The notes: generated by a model from the sequence alone, not told the origin. A stretch of DNA of 64,000 nucleotides from Xiphophorus maculatus (GCF_002775205.1 NC_036443.1:29947717-30011716); one strand, 5' to 3'; counted from the first letter of the stretch, positions 50,369 to 62,885 are shown. A program made the numbers and translations.

Positions 50369-51821
50369 CAGAAAGAGGCTGCTAGGGCTGGGAGGTGCAT
50401 CCACTTTAATTTATTATTAATATTTATGTGAAACAGCATAAAAACACATCAGTATCGGGTGGATTTAGCTGCACCAACTTTAACCCACTCACTCGTCTTG
50501 CTAAAGACGCTGGAGCTTTTTGGACAAACTTTTGCTGCTGTTTCAGTTGCGTTGCTTTGAGGTTTGTGTTCACATCTCTGTTAACATGTCACATTTTTGT
50601 GGCATCAAAATGAAACTGCAGTTGAAATTAATAAATCTGTGTGGAATGCAGAATAATTGTAAAAATGGACTGGCAAAAATTTGCTAAATCGACCCTAAAA
50701 GTTGCCAAAAGTTGACCATGTCTAGTTGCTCAACGCCGTTTTCAAAACGTTTATTTTCTGCCACTTTTGTTAATTTGGACTCATTTCTGAATTGAACATA
50801 AAGCTGTTTTTATCTGATCACAACAGAGAAACATCACCACAGCATGATGCTGCCATCACCGTGCTTTACTGTGCCAAACATACTTTTTGCCACATTTAAC
50901 AATTATATTAGTAATAGATTATTCTGACGATTAATCGATTACTCAGATTTAAAAAAATGCAATATCTGGACGTTTTTTCCATTTAACAACTTAAGATTAT
51001 TTCACAATTTCAAAATATGTAAAAACATTCTAATAAACAATTAAATGTAGTTTTTAAAATAACTAAATAAACATTTTATCATTTTCATATACAGCTCTTT
51101 CTGCTTCACGTAACATCAATACTGTCTTGAGTTGACCTATTGGCTGTTTTTTTTCAATTAACCAATTAATAATTAAGAAGGAGAATGTGATTAATAAGAG
51201 AATTGTGCAGAATTTCAACCAGGTGAAGCTGAAACTGACACCTGAGGAGTTCTGGGTAGAAAATACTTACAAGCACTGAAGGTTTTCCATTTAAAATGCA
51301 CAATGTGTGTGTGGTTTGTTCACATTTGGTTTAATTACTGCTCTGAGTGTGTTGCTCTTTCAGCTATTGGCCTTTTTTTGAGTCTTTTTTACTCCAGTTA
51401 ACGATTCATCGATTACTACATTAATTGACGACTATTTCAATAATCGATTAATGGTGATTCATTCCGGCTCTAAAATGCTGGACTTTATTTTTGAGTAAAT
51501 TATGTGAACTACATCTTTAATATTTTTAAGAAAGAGACTGAATGCTGCCTTTCTGAACGGCACCTTTTCATTTTCTTCATGCTAACAGAATGTGGCGTTT
51601 CAGCAGGAATGTGCTCAGAGAAACAGACATTTTTGTTAAAATTTAAAATTGAAACTAAATAAAAGCTGGTTCTGAAAGGACATTTTGGAACTCCAGCGTT
51701 AGTTTGCTGAACCGCTCGGATGTTTCTCAGCAGATCGGGATATTTTAACAGAGAAAAGCTTCAGTTGGTGCTTTTATTTGTCTCCACTGTGTGTAAAGAT
51801 GCAGCCCAGCCCTAACAGCTG

Positions 51822-51854
<33 letters not shown>

Positions 51855-53795
51855 TCACGCACGCACACACAGACACATCCCTGCCAGTTTTCCACTTCCC
51901 CTCTTTTTCAACCTCATCCTGCAGATAAAAGTAAACGTGAGCTCTTCGTGTTTTTAAAAAAAAAATTTCAGGTATGAAATTAGGGGAAGAATAGGGACAG
52001 TAGCAAATTAATCATTTGTTCCAGTAGCTTTAATTATATCAGCCATGACCCATCAGAACCAAATCAGCTGTAAAAATGTAATTGTTCCTTTAAAAAAAGT
52101 ACTTTGATGAAATATCTAACTTTATGCAATAACATTTAACAGTTTTATTTAAAAACAAAAATGTTTTTCTTTGAAGATGGGAAATTGTTCCAGCTTATTT
52201 GAATAATTAATAATAATTTCATGTCTGTAGAATCACCAGCATTACTTTGAATGCCAGATTATTCTTCCTGAATCTACAAAAACGAATTATGGAAACTTTC
52301 CAGTTTAGTGATGGGATTTTGCCATTCCCATCAGATTTAAGAACCAGGTGCCATTTTGATTTGGGTTTTCTGTTTTATCACAGCTGATTCTTCCTCTTCT
52401 CCATTTCTTTTTCTTCTTATATGAAGGTAGGAACATGAAGGAACTTATGAAGGTTTGTTCAGTGTTGAAAACAGAGGCCACAGAAACTCTTCTGGTTTCA
52501 ACCGGCATCTTTGTTATTGGAAAATAGCTCTAGAACAGTAAAGAAGCGCCCCCTAGCGGCCATCGCGAATTTATACACTGATTTTACCCCGGGGGTTTTT
52601 TGTTTTTGTTTTGTGAAATGGTGAAAATGCTGTACATGTTGTGTAAAGTTACTGTAGATTTTACTGTGTCTTTTGTTTGTTTTCTTGTCTGCATCTGTAT
52701 TTGCTTTCTCTTTGTTTTTGTTTTCCTTGTTTATGTGGTTCATGAAGGGACGATACTGATATCCAAAGTCTTACTTAATCGTGTTTTCGTAGAAAAGCAG
52801 TTTACAACAATCGATCTCATGAAGCGAGATTTATTTATCCTACATAAATCTTTAAGCGAACCGAATCAGTTTTATAAAACTGGGCGTATTTATTCACTTT
52901 GATTCTATTCTGTAGCCCACTGCTACCACAGCATGTTAGGGGCAGTATAAATATAGAAACAAGAAAAGAGGAAATTCCTACAAAAAAAAAAATCAGAAAT
53001 TGAAAAGTCAAAAAATGTGCTACAAAAAACTCTAAAATTTATCTAAAAAATCTGAACATTTTTTGAGAAAAAAATCAGAACATTTCTCAGTTTGAAGTTT
53101 AAAATTTGCAACAAAAAATTACATTTTGAGATTAATTGCAGGAATGTTAAAAAAAACCTGGAAATTTCAGTCTGAGAAGTCAAAAATTTGCTAGAATAAA
53201 ACTGAAATTTTGAGATTAACTTCAAATTTTGTTGAAAAAAAGTCAGAAATTGTAATCTCAGAAATTTGCTATAAAAAACTGAAACAGATGTTTAATAAAA
53301 TTCACTATAGAAGCTCAGATATTTCCAAGTTTTTTTCTCGTACTTCTTTTTAGTTTTTTGGCTGAAATTTCCTCCTTTTCATATCTATAATGTCCCTAAT
53401 AGGCCGCCATACATCGCATCACTTCCTCGTCATGTTTTCATGCATATCATGAGAAACTGCTCTGCTAAAATCCTTCCATCACATAAATCTGCGAGTGTTT
53501 CAGGGAATCTGCAGGTTTCGCTCTGGAGCGAATCCTGACACCTTCATCCTTCAAAACATTGACAGAAAATAATCCAGCAGCGTTTTTGTTTAATTTATTT
53601 TCTCTTTGGCATTTGATTCTTAGCCGGTGTGTGAAGCAGATGTTTAGAGTGTTAGCCCTGCTGTACATACGCAGCGCAGCCTGTAGATAGGTGGAGGCTT
53701 TTCTGTTTTTAGCATGGACTCGTGTTTTTACCTGTCGGCCGGAGATGTGTGAGAAAATTACATGAAGTGTCCGATGTCCTGTTGGAAAATAAACA
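50305..53795 (+). other. dnajc5 3' UTR and downstream sequence
   Basis: The stop is followed at once by a CA microsatellite (50305-50368). An AATAAA at 50630-50635 would give a short 3' UTR. A second, later AATAAA near 53787-53792 (in GGAAAATAAACAG) would give a long 3' UTR of about 3.5 kb, which mammalian DNAJC5 also has. Between them lie an AT-rich dispersed repeat (50890-51475), a CT/CA run (51821-51880) and non-repetitive T-rich sequence around 52.5-52.9 kb. Which signal is used cannot be told from sequence. Confidence 0.45.
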
Positions 53796-54070
53796 GTTCT
53801 GATGCTTGAATTTCTCACTGTGTGTTTTATTAATGACTATATAAATAAAAAAACTCAGAAATGTGGAGACTAATCCCAGAAATTTGTTCAAAAAAATTCT
53901 GCAATTTTCTGAGATCAAAAAGTCAAAAATTTGCTAGAAAAATTTCAGATTTTGAGATTAAGCTCAGAAAATTTCTAGAAGAAAACTTGTGAATTTCAGT
54001 GTTAGAAGTCAAATGTTTTCTTGAAAAATTTCAGAAATTTTCCAGAAAAAAATTCTTAACACATTTTGAC
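52955..54070. repeat. AT-rich GAAATTT/GAGATTAATCTCAG-type repeat
   Basis: Two blocks (about 52955-53400 and 53850-54070) made of alternating GAAATTTC, TTTGAGATTA and TCAGAAATT segments. Related blocks occur at 4020-4270, 12050-12170, 29340-30130 and 59150-59545, often next to CTATCTACAA..GGCCCTAAT. Non-coding. Confidence 0.6.
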
Positions 54071-54387
54071 TTTTGAAACAGGTTTATTGAACATTTCTGA
54101 GACTTTGTGCTGCTGCTGTTTACTGTGATGTTTTCATGTTTACTGTGATGTTTTGTCAACAAAAGAAAAAAAAAAATTTTTTTGCATTAATTTGAAGAGT
54201 TTTATTTCTTCTGCAAACCTTTAACAGAAAATATGTTTCCATTATTGCAAAATCAGCTGTTTCCTTTGGCAAATAAGATAATAATTCATATTTAGCACCT
54301 TTTCGCAGGACATTAAGGGTGTAAAAGAAGACGGAGCACAGCATGGCAGAGTCTTATTCTGTCCACATACCAGCCGTCTCCTCATAT

Positions 54388-54388
<1 letters not shown>

Positions 54389-54437
<49 letters not shown>
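54389..54437 (+). repeat. (GT)n microsatellite
   Basis: Uninterrupted GT run upstream of the possible TRIM 5' exon. Confidence 0.97.
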
Positions 54438-54438
<1 letters not shown>

Positions 54439-54479
54439 AGCTGAAACCTGACTCCAACACACACCAGTCCGAACCCCAG

Positions 54480-54603
54480 TGTGCATCCTGGTTCTCCTGC
54501 TGCTGCGGTCCTGATCAGGCTGCGGCTGAGCAGCAAAGCTGAGGAGGAAGAGGAGGACGAACCGGTGAGGAAGAACCGGATCCAGGAAGAGAACCGGGCT
54601 CAG
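54480..54603 (+). other. Possible 5' untranslated exon of the TRIM gene
   Basis: A GC- and purine-rich stretch ends in donor GGGCTCAG/GTAGGA at 54603, and the first coding exon has an acceptor (CCCCAGCAG) ending at about 55911, nine bases before the ATG. The exon start is unknown; a GT repeat lies just upstream (54389-54437). An alternative donor CCG/GTGAGG sits at about 54564. Confidence 0.35.
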
Positions 54604-55080
54604 GTAGGAACCGGGCAGTTTTCTCTCTCCGTTTGGTTTCACGTTGATGGCGCCAGCCCTCGTTGAACTTTTGCTCCGTCTATTCTGGGAGGCAACACAA
54701 CTGAGTGACCCACTAACCTGCAGAAGCAAAAAGATCTCCGTTGAGCTTCACCTTAAGGCTGCGGTCGGCTATTTAAAGTCTGACTGCTTTTGCAAAAGTG
54801 CAACAAAAACAAGAATAAATAGTGAAAATGTAGGCTCACCTATTATCTCCTTTTAATATTTTTATCCTGTTTGATGTTTTCTAACCTTTTGTAACAAAAA
54901 GTTGCTCAAAATATGTAACTTCTGACTTTATCAAACCAGAAACACAAATGTAAGGAACACAACCCGATGTTACAAAAACTAACAGCAATAATTTAGGTTA
55001 TTTAGCTTTATAAGAAAAAAATCGGGTTCAAATCAGATTTTAACCATGTTATTTATAAAGTCACCAGTTCAAACGAAATA

Positions 55081-55740
55081 TGCAATTAGAAATCTAAATA
55101 TTTAACTAGAAATCTAAATATTTAGTTGAAAATCTAAATATTTAACTTGCTAAACAAATACTTAGCTTAGTGCTAAATGTTTAGTTGCTCAACTAAATAT
55201 TTAGTTAGTAAGCCAAATATTCACAAAGTATTTAGCTACCGGGCCAAATATGTAGGTCAAAACTAAATATTTAGATTCAAATTAACATTTATTTAATTGC
55301 TAAATATTTAGCATCATTAGCAACTAAATATACAGCAAAAGCTGTATATTTTTGCTAAAAACTAAACATTTAGTTTTTTGATTAAATATTTAACTTAAAA
55401 CTAATTATTTAACTTACAAACCAAATATTTAGTTAGCAAGCTAAATATTTAAATTGAAACTTAACATTTAAACTGGAGCTAAATATTTAGTTGCTAAGCT
55501 AAATATATACTTTGTTAACTCAATATTGAGCTTCAAACTAAATATTTAGCTTCAAACTAATTATGTAACTTGCTATCTGGTTTGTAGCTAAATATTTAGT
55601 TTGTAAACTGAGTATATAGTTTGCTAACTAAATATTTAGTTGGTTTTCTAAATATTGATTAACTAAATATTTGTATGTAAATATTTAAATCGTAGCTAAA
55701 TATTTAGTTTATAAACTAAATATTTAGTTTAAAACTGTGA
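55081..55740. repeat. Dense array of TAAATATTTA palindrome units
   Basis: About fifteen exact TAAATATTTA copies plus many one-base variants, 180 bp upstream of the TRIM start codon. Linkers are AGTTTGCTAAC-, AGTTTGTAAAC- and AACTTGCT-like. Confidence 0.92.
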
Positions 55741-55919
55741 TGTTAATAAATGAACAACTTGGTGATATTGTGTAATATTTGTGTAATTTTACTGACATGT
55801 CAGAACATATCTGCACATCAACCAAAAGAGAGAAAGTTTAGTAGATTATTCATGTGTCCAGCAGCTGCTCTGATTGACGACCAATAAGCCGAACTTCCTG
55901 TCCCCAGCAGTCGGTTGCC

Positions 55920-58900
55920 ATGTCTCTGTCGGCCGACCTGAGCTGCCTCCAGAGCAGCCAGGGCGCGGAGCGCGAGGCGTCGCTGGCGTCGCTGGAGAAG
56001 CAGCTGATGTGTCCGATCTGCGCCGACATCTTCAGCAAGCCGGTCGTCATCCTGCCGTGCCAACACAACCTGTGCAGGAAATGCGCCAACGAGCTTTACC
56101 AGGTCAGACACGCCACTGTTTCTGCACCGCATAGCAGGAATAACACAAACACACATTCAGGGTGTGTTTGGATTATCTGAGTCTAAACTGGGACATGATG
56201 GTGGTTAACTGGTATGAACTGGTGTGATGGCAGCTGGTCCTACTGCTGCCATCACCTGGATCAGCCGCTGTCGTTCCGACTGTGAATTACTGGAACCCAA
56301 AATTAATCCAACCTCAATGTTTACTACAAAACAGGAGAAGAAGAAAACGAGTTAGTTTTTCAAAGTCATTTTTGTTGCAGTTTCTATCTTAATATTTAAT
56401 TAAAAAGCTAAATATGCAGTTTACAAACTAAATATTTATTTTCTGAACTTGGTTTCAAGTGTCTCTTGAAACTTATTGGAAGCAGAAGTAAGAAGTCAGT
56501 TTACAAACTAAACTGTAAACTGAAAGTTTAGTTGGTAAAATGAATATATAGTTTGAAAGCTCTGATCAAATTATTATGTTTTAACCAAGCATCTCTAATT
56601 ACTTCATTTGTAAACTAAATATTTAATGACAAACTTATTACTTAGTTTGTTAATAGATATTTAATTCTAGAATTATTTAGTTAGAAACTGGATTAAAATC
56701 TTCTTTCAAACTTATTGCAATCAGAAGTAAACACAATGATTTGAACTAATTGTCAACTAAGGGTTTAGTTTGTTAACTGAGTACCTAGTTACAAATAACT
56801 AGCTAAATATTTAATTAACTATTTAGTCTGTAAATAAATGTTAAACTACAGACAAATTACTTAGTTTGTAAACTAAATATTCAATTAGAGGGGGGTTACT
56901 TAGTTGGTAAAGTAAATAGTTAACTCTATTTGTAAACTAAATGTTTAGTTTGAAACAAAATATTTATCTTGCTAACTGAATATTTAGCTACAAAGTAAGC
57001 AACTCTGAATTTATTTTGTGAACTAAATATGTAGTTAGGAACTTTAGTTTAACTAAATATTTTGTGAGTAGACTAACTATTTAGCTTGCTAATTAAGAAT
57101 TAAGTTACTAAGCTAAACATTTAGTTAACAGATTGTTAACTAAATAAATAGTTTAGAGCTTCATATTTAGCTCCCAGCTAAGTCTTATTGTAAGATCTCA
57201 TTTTGTATGAACTTTGCTAACTAAATAGTTTGAGATGGTGCCATTTATTAATTAGTTTTTTCCTCTATCAATCAGCTAAATAACCCCAATTATTGTTGTT
57301 AATTTTTACAAACAGCAGCCTGTATTAATTTCTTGACCAAACATTTCAGCATCATTTTATTTATTTATCTTTGGTTTGGTTTCTATGTGCAGCCATCTTT
57401 GTTCCACGCCAGAACCACGATGCTCGTGAACAGCGGCCGTTTCCGCTGTCCGACCTGCAGACACGACGTGGTGCTGGATCGCCACGGCGTCTACGGCCTG
57501 CAGAGGAACCTGCTGGTCGAAAACATCATCGATATCTACAAACAGGAGCTCAACCAAATACCAAGGTGGAGGGAATCCGCTAAAAATAACAGAAAACGCT
57601 GGGCTACGTGACGCACATCCGATTTACAGGGCGCAATAACGTCACTCAGAGCGCGCGCTCACTGTTAGGCCAACCGCCATATAAAAAGAAGAAATGCTCC
57701 GTCTTTGTGGAAGTAAACATAGATGCTAATGGTGCGGCAAATCTTACGATTTTCAAGTTGTTTTCGACCGAAGGCGGCAACTTAATCCTCGTTATCGTCC
57801 GCCATGGTTGTTGTTTTTCTTCCCGCTTCCGCTTGTCAGGACGCAGATTAGTGACGTACGTCGAGTATCAGTGACGTTCAGATAGGATGAAGGAGGCCTG
57901 GCCGAACAGACTCAGGTCACATTGGCAAAGATCGGATATCAGGTAGCCCGGGTCCCGTTGATGTTCAGACTGTCGTGAAAAGATCAGATGCAGGTCGCAT
58001 TGAGACAAAAGAACAAAAAATCAGATTTGGTGAGAGCTGGGTAGTAACTAACTACATTTACTCTATTACATTTACTCGAGTAACTTGTTTTCAAAAAAAT
58101 TACTTTTAGGTGAATTTGTACTACAATGTATTGTTTACTTTTACTTGAGCAATTTTATCATGAAGTATTTCTGTGCTCTTACTGGAGTAAAATGTCTGGA
58201 TTTTCTACCCACTGAATAAAACACAAACATGTTTCAACCAAAGATTCACCAGACACACACCTGCAGTTTTTTTGTTTTGTTTAAGTTTCACAAGTTTTTT
58301 TATTGAAAGAAACTGATTTGGAAAAAAAAATTCAACTGATTTTGTTATGTTTTTACTTGTATAAATTATTGTCATTTTGGTCCTTAAAATACCAAAATTT
58401 CCACTTAACCTTATATTTTGGTCCATCTGATTATATCATTTTAAAATATTGAATGATTTATAATTTCATCAGTTCCTCTGTACACGAGTAGACTTTTTAC
58501 CAAATACTTTTTACTATTACTTGAGTAATTTCTTGGATGCTACTTTTTTCTTTTACTTTAGTAAAATATTTGGGTTTTCTACCCGCCTGTTGTTTCGGTC
58601 GCTGTGTGAACGCAGCCTATTAAGGAAAGTGCCTGAATGAAGACGTGTTATATCTTCCTCTCCAGCCCGCCTCCTCTTCCTCCTCCTCTTCCTCCTGCTG
58701 AGGCGACCTGTTCTGATCATGAAGGTGAAAAGTTGAACATCTACTGTCTCACCTGCCAGCTTCCCACCTGTTCTTTCTGTAAAGTCTTCGGAGCGCATCA
58801 GAACTGCCGGGTGGCTCCTCTGACAGACGTCCACCAGCAGAAGAAGGTGAACCGAGCCGCCATGTTGGACGCGTTTCAAGCTCCACGTTGCTAAAATAAA

Positions 58901-61900
58901 TGTTTTGTTTTGCAGGATGAGCTGAGCGAAGGCATCAGTTCTCTTGGGGAGTTTAGAGACAGAGTCCAGGCTCTGGTCAGTGACATAGAAGACACCTGTA
59001 GAGCCGTAGAGGTATTCAAATTGCTTTACATCATAAAAACATCATAAAGCAAGCAACAAATTTCACATTCTGTCAAACTCCATCATCAAATATGTTGATC
59101 AGTGTTCCAATTATTAATCAAAGGCAACTCTAAACTACCACAGTGTATTAGGGCAATTGCAGGTAGAAAAAATGGAGGAGTACATTGCTGCCTAAAAACC
59201 CTGAAATTTTGATAATAATCTCAGAATTTATTCTGATAAAACAATGCTGGAAAAAACTCAGGAATTTTCTTGGGAAAAAATGAGAAAAGTTCAAAAGTAA
59301 AATATTTTCTAACATTGAAATTTACAACATTTCCGAAAGTGGCAAATTTTCAAGTTTTGAAACTCAGAAAAACTACAGAAGTTGAAAATTTGTGAGAAAA
59401 AACACACACATTTTGAGAATTTTCTTGTTTTTCCTGGAAAATTTGAGATTAATTAAAAAATGTGAGTTTTTCTGGCAAATTTTGAAAATTTTCAACTTTT
59501 CAAACAGAAAATTTGTAAATTTTGGGAAAAGACAAAAGAGAAATTATCAACTGCTAAATTCTGACGCCATTTTTGTTTAGAATTTGTGAAGAAGGAAGTT
59601 GCGCTTAGTGTCTTCTTCAGAGGTTTTTGTGCCGTTTCCTTCAGTGATTTTTGGTGCAGCGCCCCCACAGGCAAAGAGGGGATCAGGTTGCTCAAACGGT
59701 TCGGTTGGTTTGACTCAGGAAATGTAACAAATATTTCAGTTTTGGTTCCCAGTCAAACCAGATCTACTGGACTATCAGATGTGAAATCCCCCTTAGATTT
59801 GATCAAAACTAACTGACTTGGTACTGTATTTGTAATAAAGGACAGGATGACATTTTCTTTAGTTTCCAGATTTGTATTTTAATTGTGTACAGGAGAGCTA
59901 CAACACCCAGAAACAGAACGTGTGTGACAAGTTCAGCTGCATGTTTTCCATCCTGGAGGAAAGACGGAAGGTCAGAATTGGTGTTTTTATCTGATTATCT
60001 TCACTTTTATGCAACATAACGTTTGTTTCAGTGTAAGCGCCATCTATATTTATCATTATAAAACACTCACTGGCTGACATGTAGTTTATATCAATACATA
60101 CTCTAAATATCTATGGATAATTTTGTCCTTTCGGTGCAAAAACACAAAATCTTACCAAGTAATTTTGGCCTAGTTTCTAGTGCAAATATCTTATTGCACT
60201 TGAAAAGAGGGAAAACTAATTAATAAGTAGCTTTTCAGCGAGAGAGAGGAGTTCGCTTTCAGTCAATAATTCCTCAGTATGGATGAAAACGAGCTAGTTT
60301 AACTGGCAGATTATTTCACTTATAACAAGATGTTTTCCCCCATGCTACAAGTTAAATGAACTAATGGAACTAGAACTGGGTTGCTAGGTAACGGGCTGGG
60401 CCAGGTCGGTGTTGCTAGGCAACGGTGCAGGGCCAGTTGATTCTATAAGTGAAATAATTTGCCAACGGAACTAGTTCTTTTTTTATTAATATTAAGGAAT
60501 TATTGACTTAAAACAAGATTATATACTTCACTGAAAAGTTGCTTCTGTGTTAATTTTGTATTATTTCAAGAGTATTAAGATATTTGTACAAGAAACGAGA
60601 CCAAAAATACTCTGCAAGGTTTTGTGTTATCTGCAGTGAAACTGTTTCTGCTTTAAATTAAGTGAAATAAACATTTCTTCTTCTTTGATTCTTATGATTC
60701 CTGAAGGTTATGACGCAACAAATCAGCTCTGAAGAAGACGAGAAGGTAAACCACACCCAGATGCTGATGCGTTGCTATGGCGATAGCATGGAGGCCAACA
60801 GGAAGTTGCTGTCAAGCGTGGAGAGCAGCATGGAGGAGCTGGATATGGCCGCATTTGTTCAGGTGAGTCACACCTGTGCAGGTGAAACCGGCTTCTCATG
60901 TAAGAAACTGACACCATTAAAAAAGGTTTTTTTCAGAGTATTATTTAGCATTTTTTTTTGTTCTTACCATGATAAATCTGAATTGTTACAGAAATTTTCT
61001 CAAAATTCTTTTATTTTTTTTCATCCTACTCTTAGAATTCAAAAGAATTGACCTCTAAGTAAGTATTAGAGACAAAAGAAAGCATGAACTCATTATTTTT
61101 TCCCTCTGTACGTATTATTTTCTTTCCTCTCCTCTTCCTCTGCAGAGTGATTGCAGCGTCCAGCGCCAGTCCACCCGAGACACTGACACCAGGCTATGAC
61201 AGTCTGAGTCTCTACAGGTTTAATTTTAGCAAACAGGAAGAAATGATGAGGAGCATAGACTTTGACAAAGGTGAGCAAGAAAACAAAATTGGAAGGAAAA
61301 AATGAAAATGATTCTTTTCTGAGTGTAAGAATAAGAGATTCTTCTTTGGGAGCAAAATTAAATTTAGAAATTGATAAGCATAAGTTTAGTTTGTAAAATC
61401 AAGGAGAAATATAATAGTTAACGCCATAAAAAATAGATTTTATCTTCAAAAAAATACTTTAAAAATACTTTTAAAAAAATTTTACTGGTTGATATTATTA
61501 TCCAATATATATTTCTGTAATGGTCCATAATCAATATTTACTGATATTTTATTATGTCTCTCTATCATCTGCACACTACAAAAAACAAACTAACTGAGCA
61601 ACGCATGAAGCTGTTAGCATGTACAGCTAACGTTCATTAGCTTGGTCACTGAATAGAAGATGCAGCTGTTAGCAGGTACAGCTAACATTCATTAGCTTGG
61701 TCACTGAATAAAAGATGCAGCTGTTAGCATGTACAGCTAACATTTGTTAGCTTCTTCATTGAACAAAAACTGTAGCTGTTACCATGTATTGTTACCAATA
61801 GTCAGTCTAGTCAATGAACGAAGAATGTAAGTGTTAGCATAAAAAGCTCAAATTAGTTAGCTTGTTCACTGAACAAAGCTTGCTGCTGTTAACATGTATT

Positions 61901-62885
61901 GGTAACATTAGTTAGCCTGGCCACTTATCAAAACTTGTAGCTGTTAGCATGTGTTTTTGACATTAGCCTGGTTACTGTTAGCATGTTCTGCTATTATTAT
62001 TTAGCTTCATAACTGATCAAAACTTGTAGCTGTTAGCATGTGGTTTTGACATTAGTTAGCTTGGTCATTGAACAAAACATATAGCAAATCTCACCAACTT
62101 CCTGACTTGCATAAATTCCAGCTGGGTATGATGCTACTAAGATAGCAATGCTACATCTACACACCTACCCAATGTAAGGCTAGCAGGCAGGTTTTGTTCC
62201 TGTAATAAAGATTTTGTTGTTGCTCAGATAAAATATCTAAAATTAAATAAAAATTACACCACTAGGAGAATTTTTATAAAAACGATGTAATCCCGTCTTT
62301 CCACTCTTATTATCAAATTTTTAATCTAGACTCCGTCAGCACTTCTGACAAGTAAAAAGAAACTTCACCAAATAACATTAGGATTTAATAGAGATGTTTT
62401 CAAAGAACCACTGATTATTGTGTGTTTTCTCTTTACTAGTTGTAGAAGATATTTGTGAAGAACCAGAAGTCAATCCAGATCCAGAAGAACCCAAAGGACC
62501 TTTAATCCAGAACACAGAACCAGAACTATGTCAGGAGCCGTTAATCCCGGACCGTAACGCTTTGGGAGAACCGGATGAAGAGCCACTTCCACCTCCCATC
62601 TCTCCACCAGTGGAACCATTACAGCTTGATGAACTGGGAGCTGACCCAGATCCTGCAGCTCCTGGCCCAGCGGCCGGTTCTTTAGAGTCTGCTGGAGAAC
62701 ATTTGCAACCGGAAACTGATGGTCCAGGTTCTGGTGACGTTGGACCGAGTAAGGTTAAGGTGGAGAGAAAGGTGGAGCGGGTTGGGGCCGAGACACAGCA
62801 GCCTGTGAGAGAGGAAAACCTCAGGAAAGACCAGGAGGGGATGAACACTCAGCAGGTAGGGCATCAGGTCCGGTTCTGGTATTAG
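55920..62885 (+). CDS. MuRF-family tripartite-motif E3 ubiquitin ligase (TRIM54/55/63/101-like)
   Basis: Nine coding exons: 55920-56102, 57393-57565, 58666-58846, 58916-59011, 59893-59970, 60707-60862, microexon 61036-61058, 61146-61270 and 62440-62885; 486 residues in one frame. RING finger: [28 protein letters not shown], then RFRCPTC. The MuRF family box follows ([30 protein letters not shown]), then B-box 2 ([27 protein letters not shown]), a coiled coil, a COS-box-like segment ending [18 protein letters not shown], and a Pro/Glu-rich acidic tail. MuRFs are sarcomere- and microtubule-associated ligases in striated muscle. Features unlike mammalian MuRF1-3 (a longer N-terminus, a [10 protein letters not shown] insert before the B-box, a long Pro-rich tail) make the fish paralog trim101 my best guess, but I cannot separate the paralogs without a tree. 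The last exon may instead splice at CAG/GTAGGG (62855). Confidence 0.88.
56395..57190. repeat. Sparser array of the same palindrome units in TRIM intron 1
   Basis: AACTAAATATTTA, AGTTTGTAAAC and TTAGTTTGAAAC variants recur every 20-40 bp. More eroded than the 55081-55740 array, on the other side of coding exon 1. Confidence 0.8.
57610..57905. repeat. GC-rich dispersed element with ACGTCA motifs
   Basis: Just after TRIM exon 2: GGGCGCAATAACGTCACTCA on the left, and TTGTCAGGACGCAGATTAG, GTGACGTACGTCGAGTATCA on the right. The layout resembles fish MITEs with CRE-like ends; family unknown. Confidence 0.4.
58040..58600. repeat. Dispersed repeat with ACTCGAGTAA / TTACTTGAGTAA ends
   Basis: Left part TTACTCGAGTAACTTGTTTT and right part TTACTTGAGTAATTTCTTGG form an inverted pair. 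Related to the pieces at 4290-4340 and 29640-30090 (ACTCAAGTAAGAGTA). Confidence 0.55.
60136..60650. mobile_element. Foldback element copy (CTTACCAAG family)
   Basis: AAAATCTTACCAAGTAATTT at the left and the complement ATACTCTGCAAGGTTTTGTG at the right; the centre carries two GTTGCTAGG palindromes. TRIM intron 5. Confidence 0.75.
61595..62085 (+). repeat. Minisatellite, unit about 57-60 bp, seven to eight diverged copies
   Basis: Unit reads CAGCTGTTAGCATGTACAGC, TAACATTCATTAGCTTGGTC, ACTGAATAAAAGATG. Each unit contains GTTAGC...GCTAAC, so it can also form short hairpins. TRIM intron 8. Confidence 0.9.

Noticed and set aside
55081..57190. CRISPR-like array
   Set aside because: Units are AT palindromes with variable spacing in a vertebrate genome, with no constant repeat-spacer structure and no cas genes.
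57333..57611. TRIM protein ending at [20 protein letters not shown]
   Set aside because: A donor at CCAAG/GTGGAG (57565) joins in frame to the B-box exon at 58666; the read-through stop lies in intron 2.
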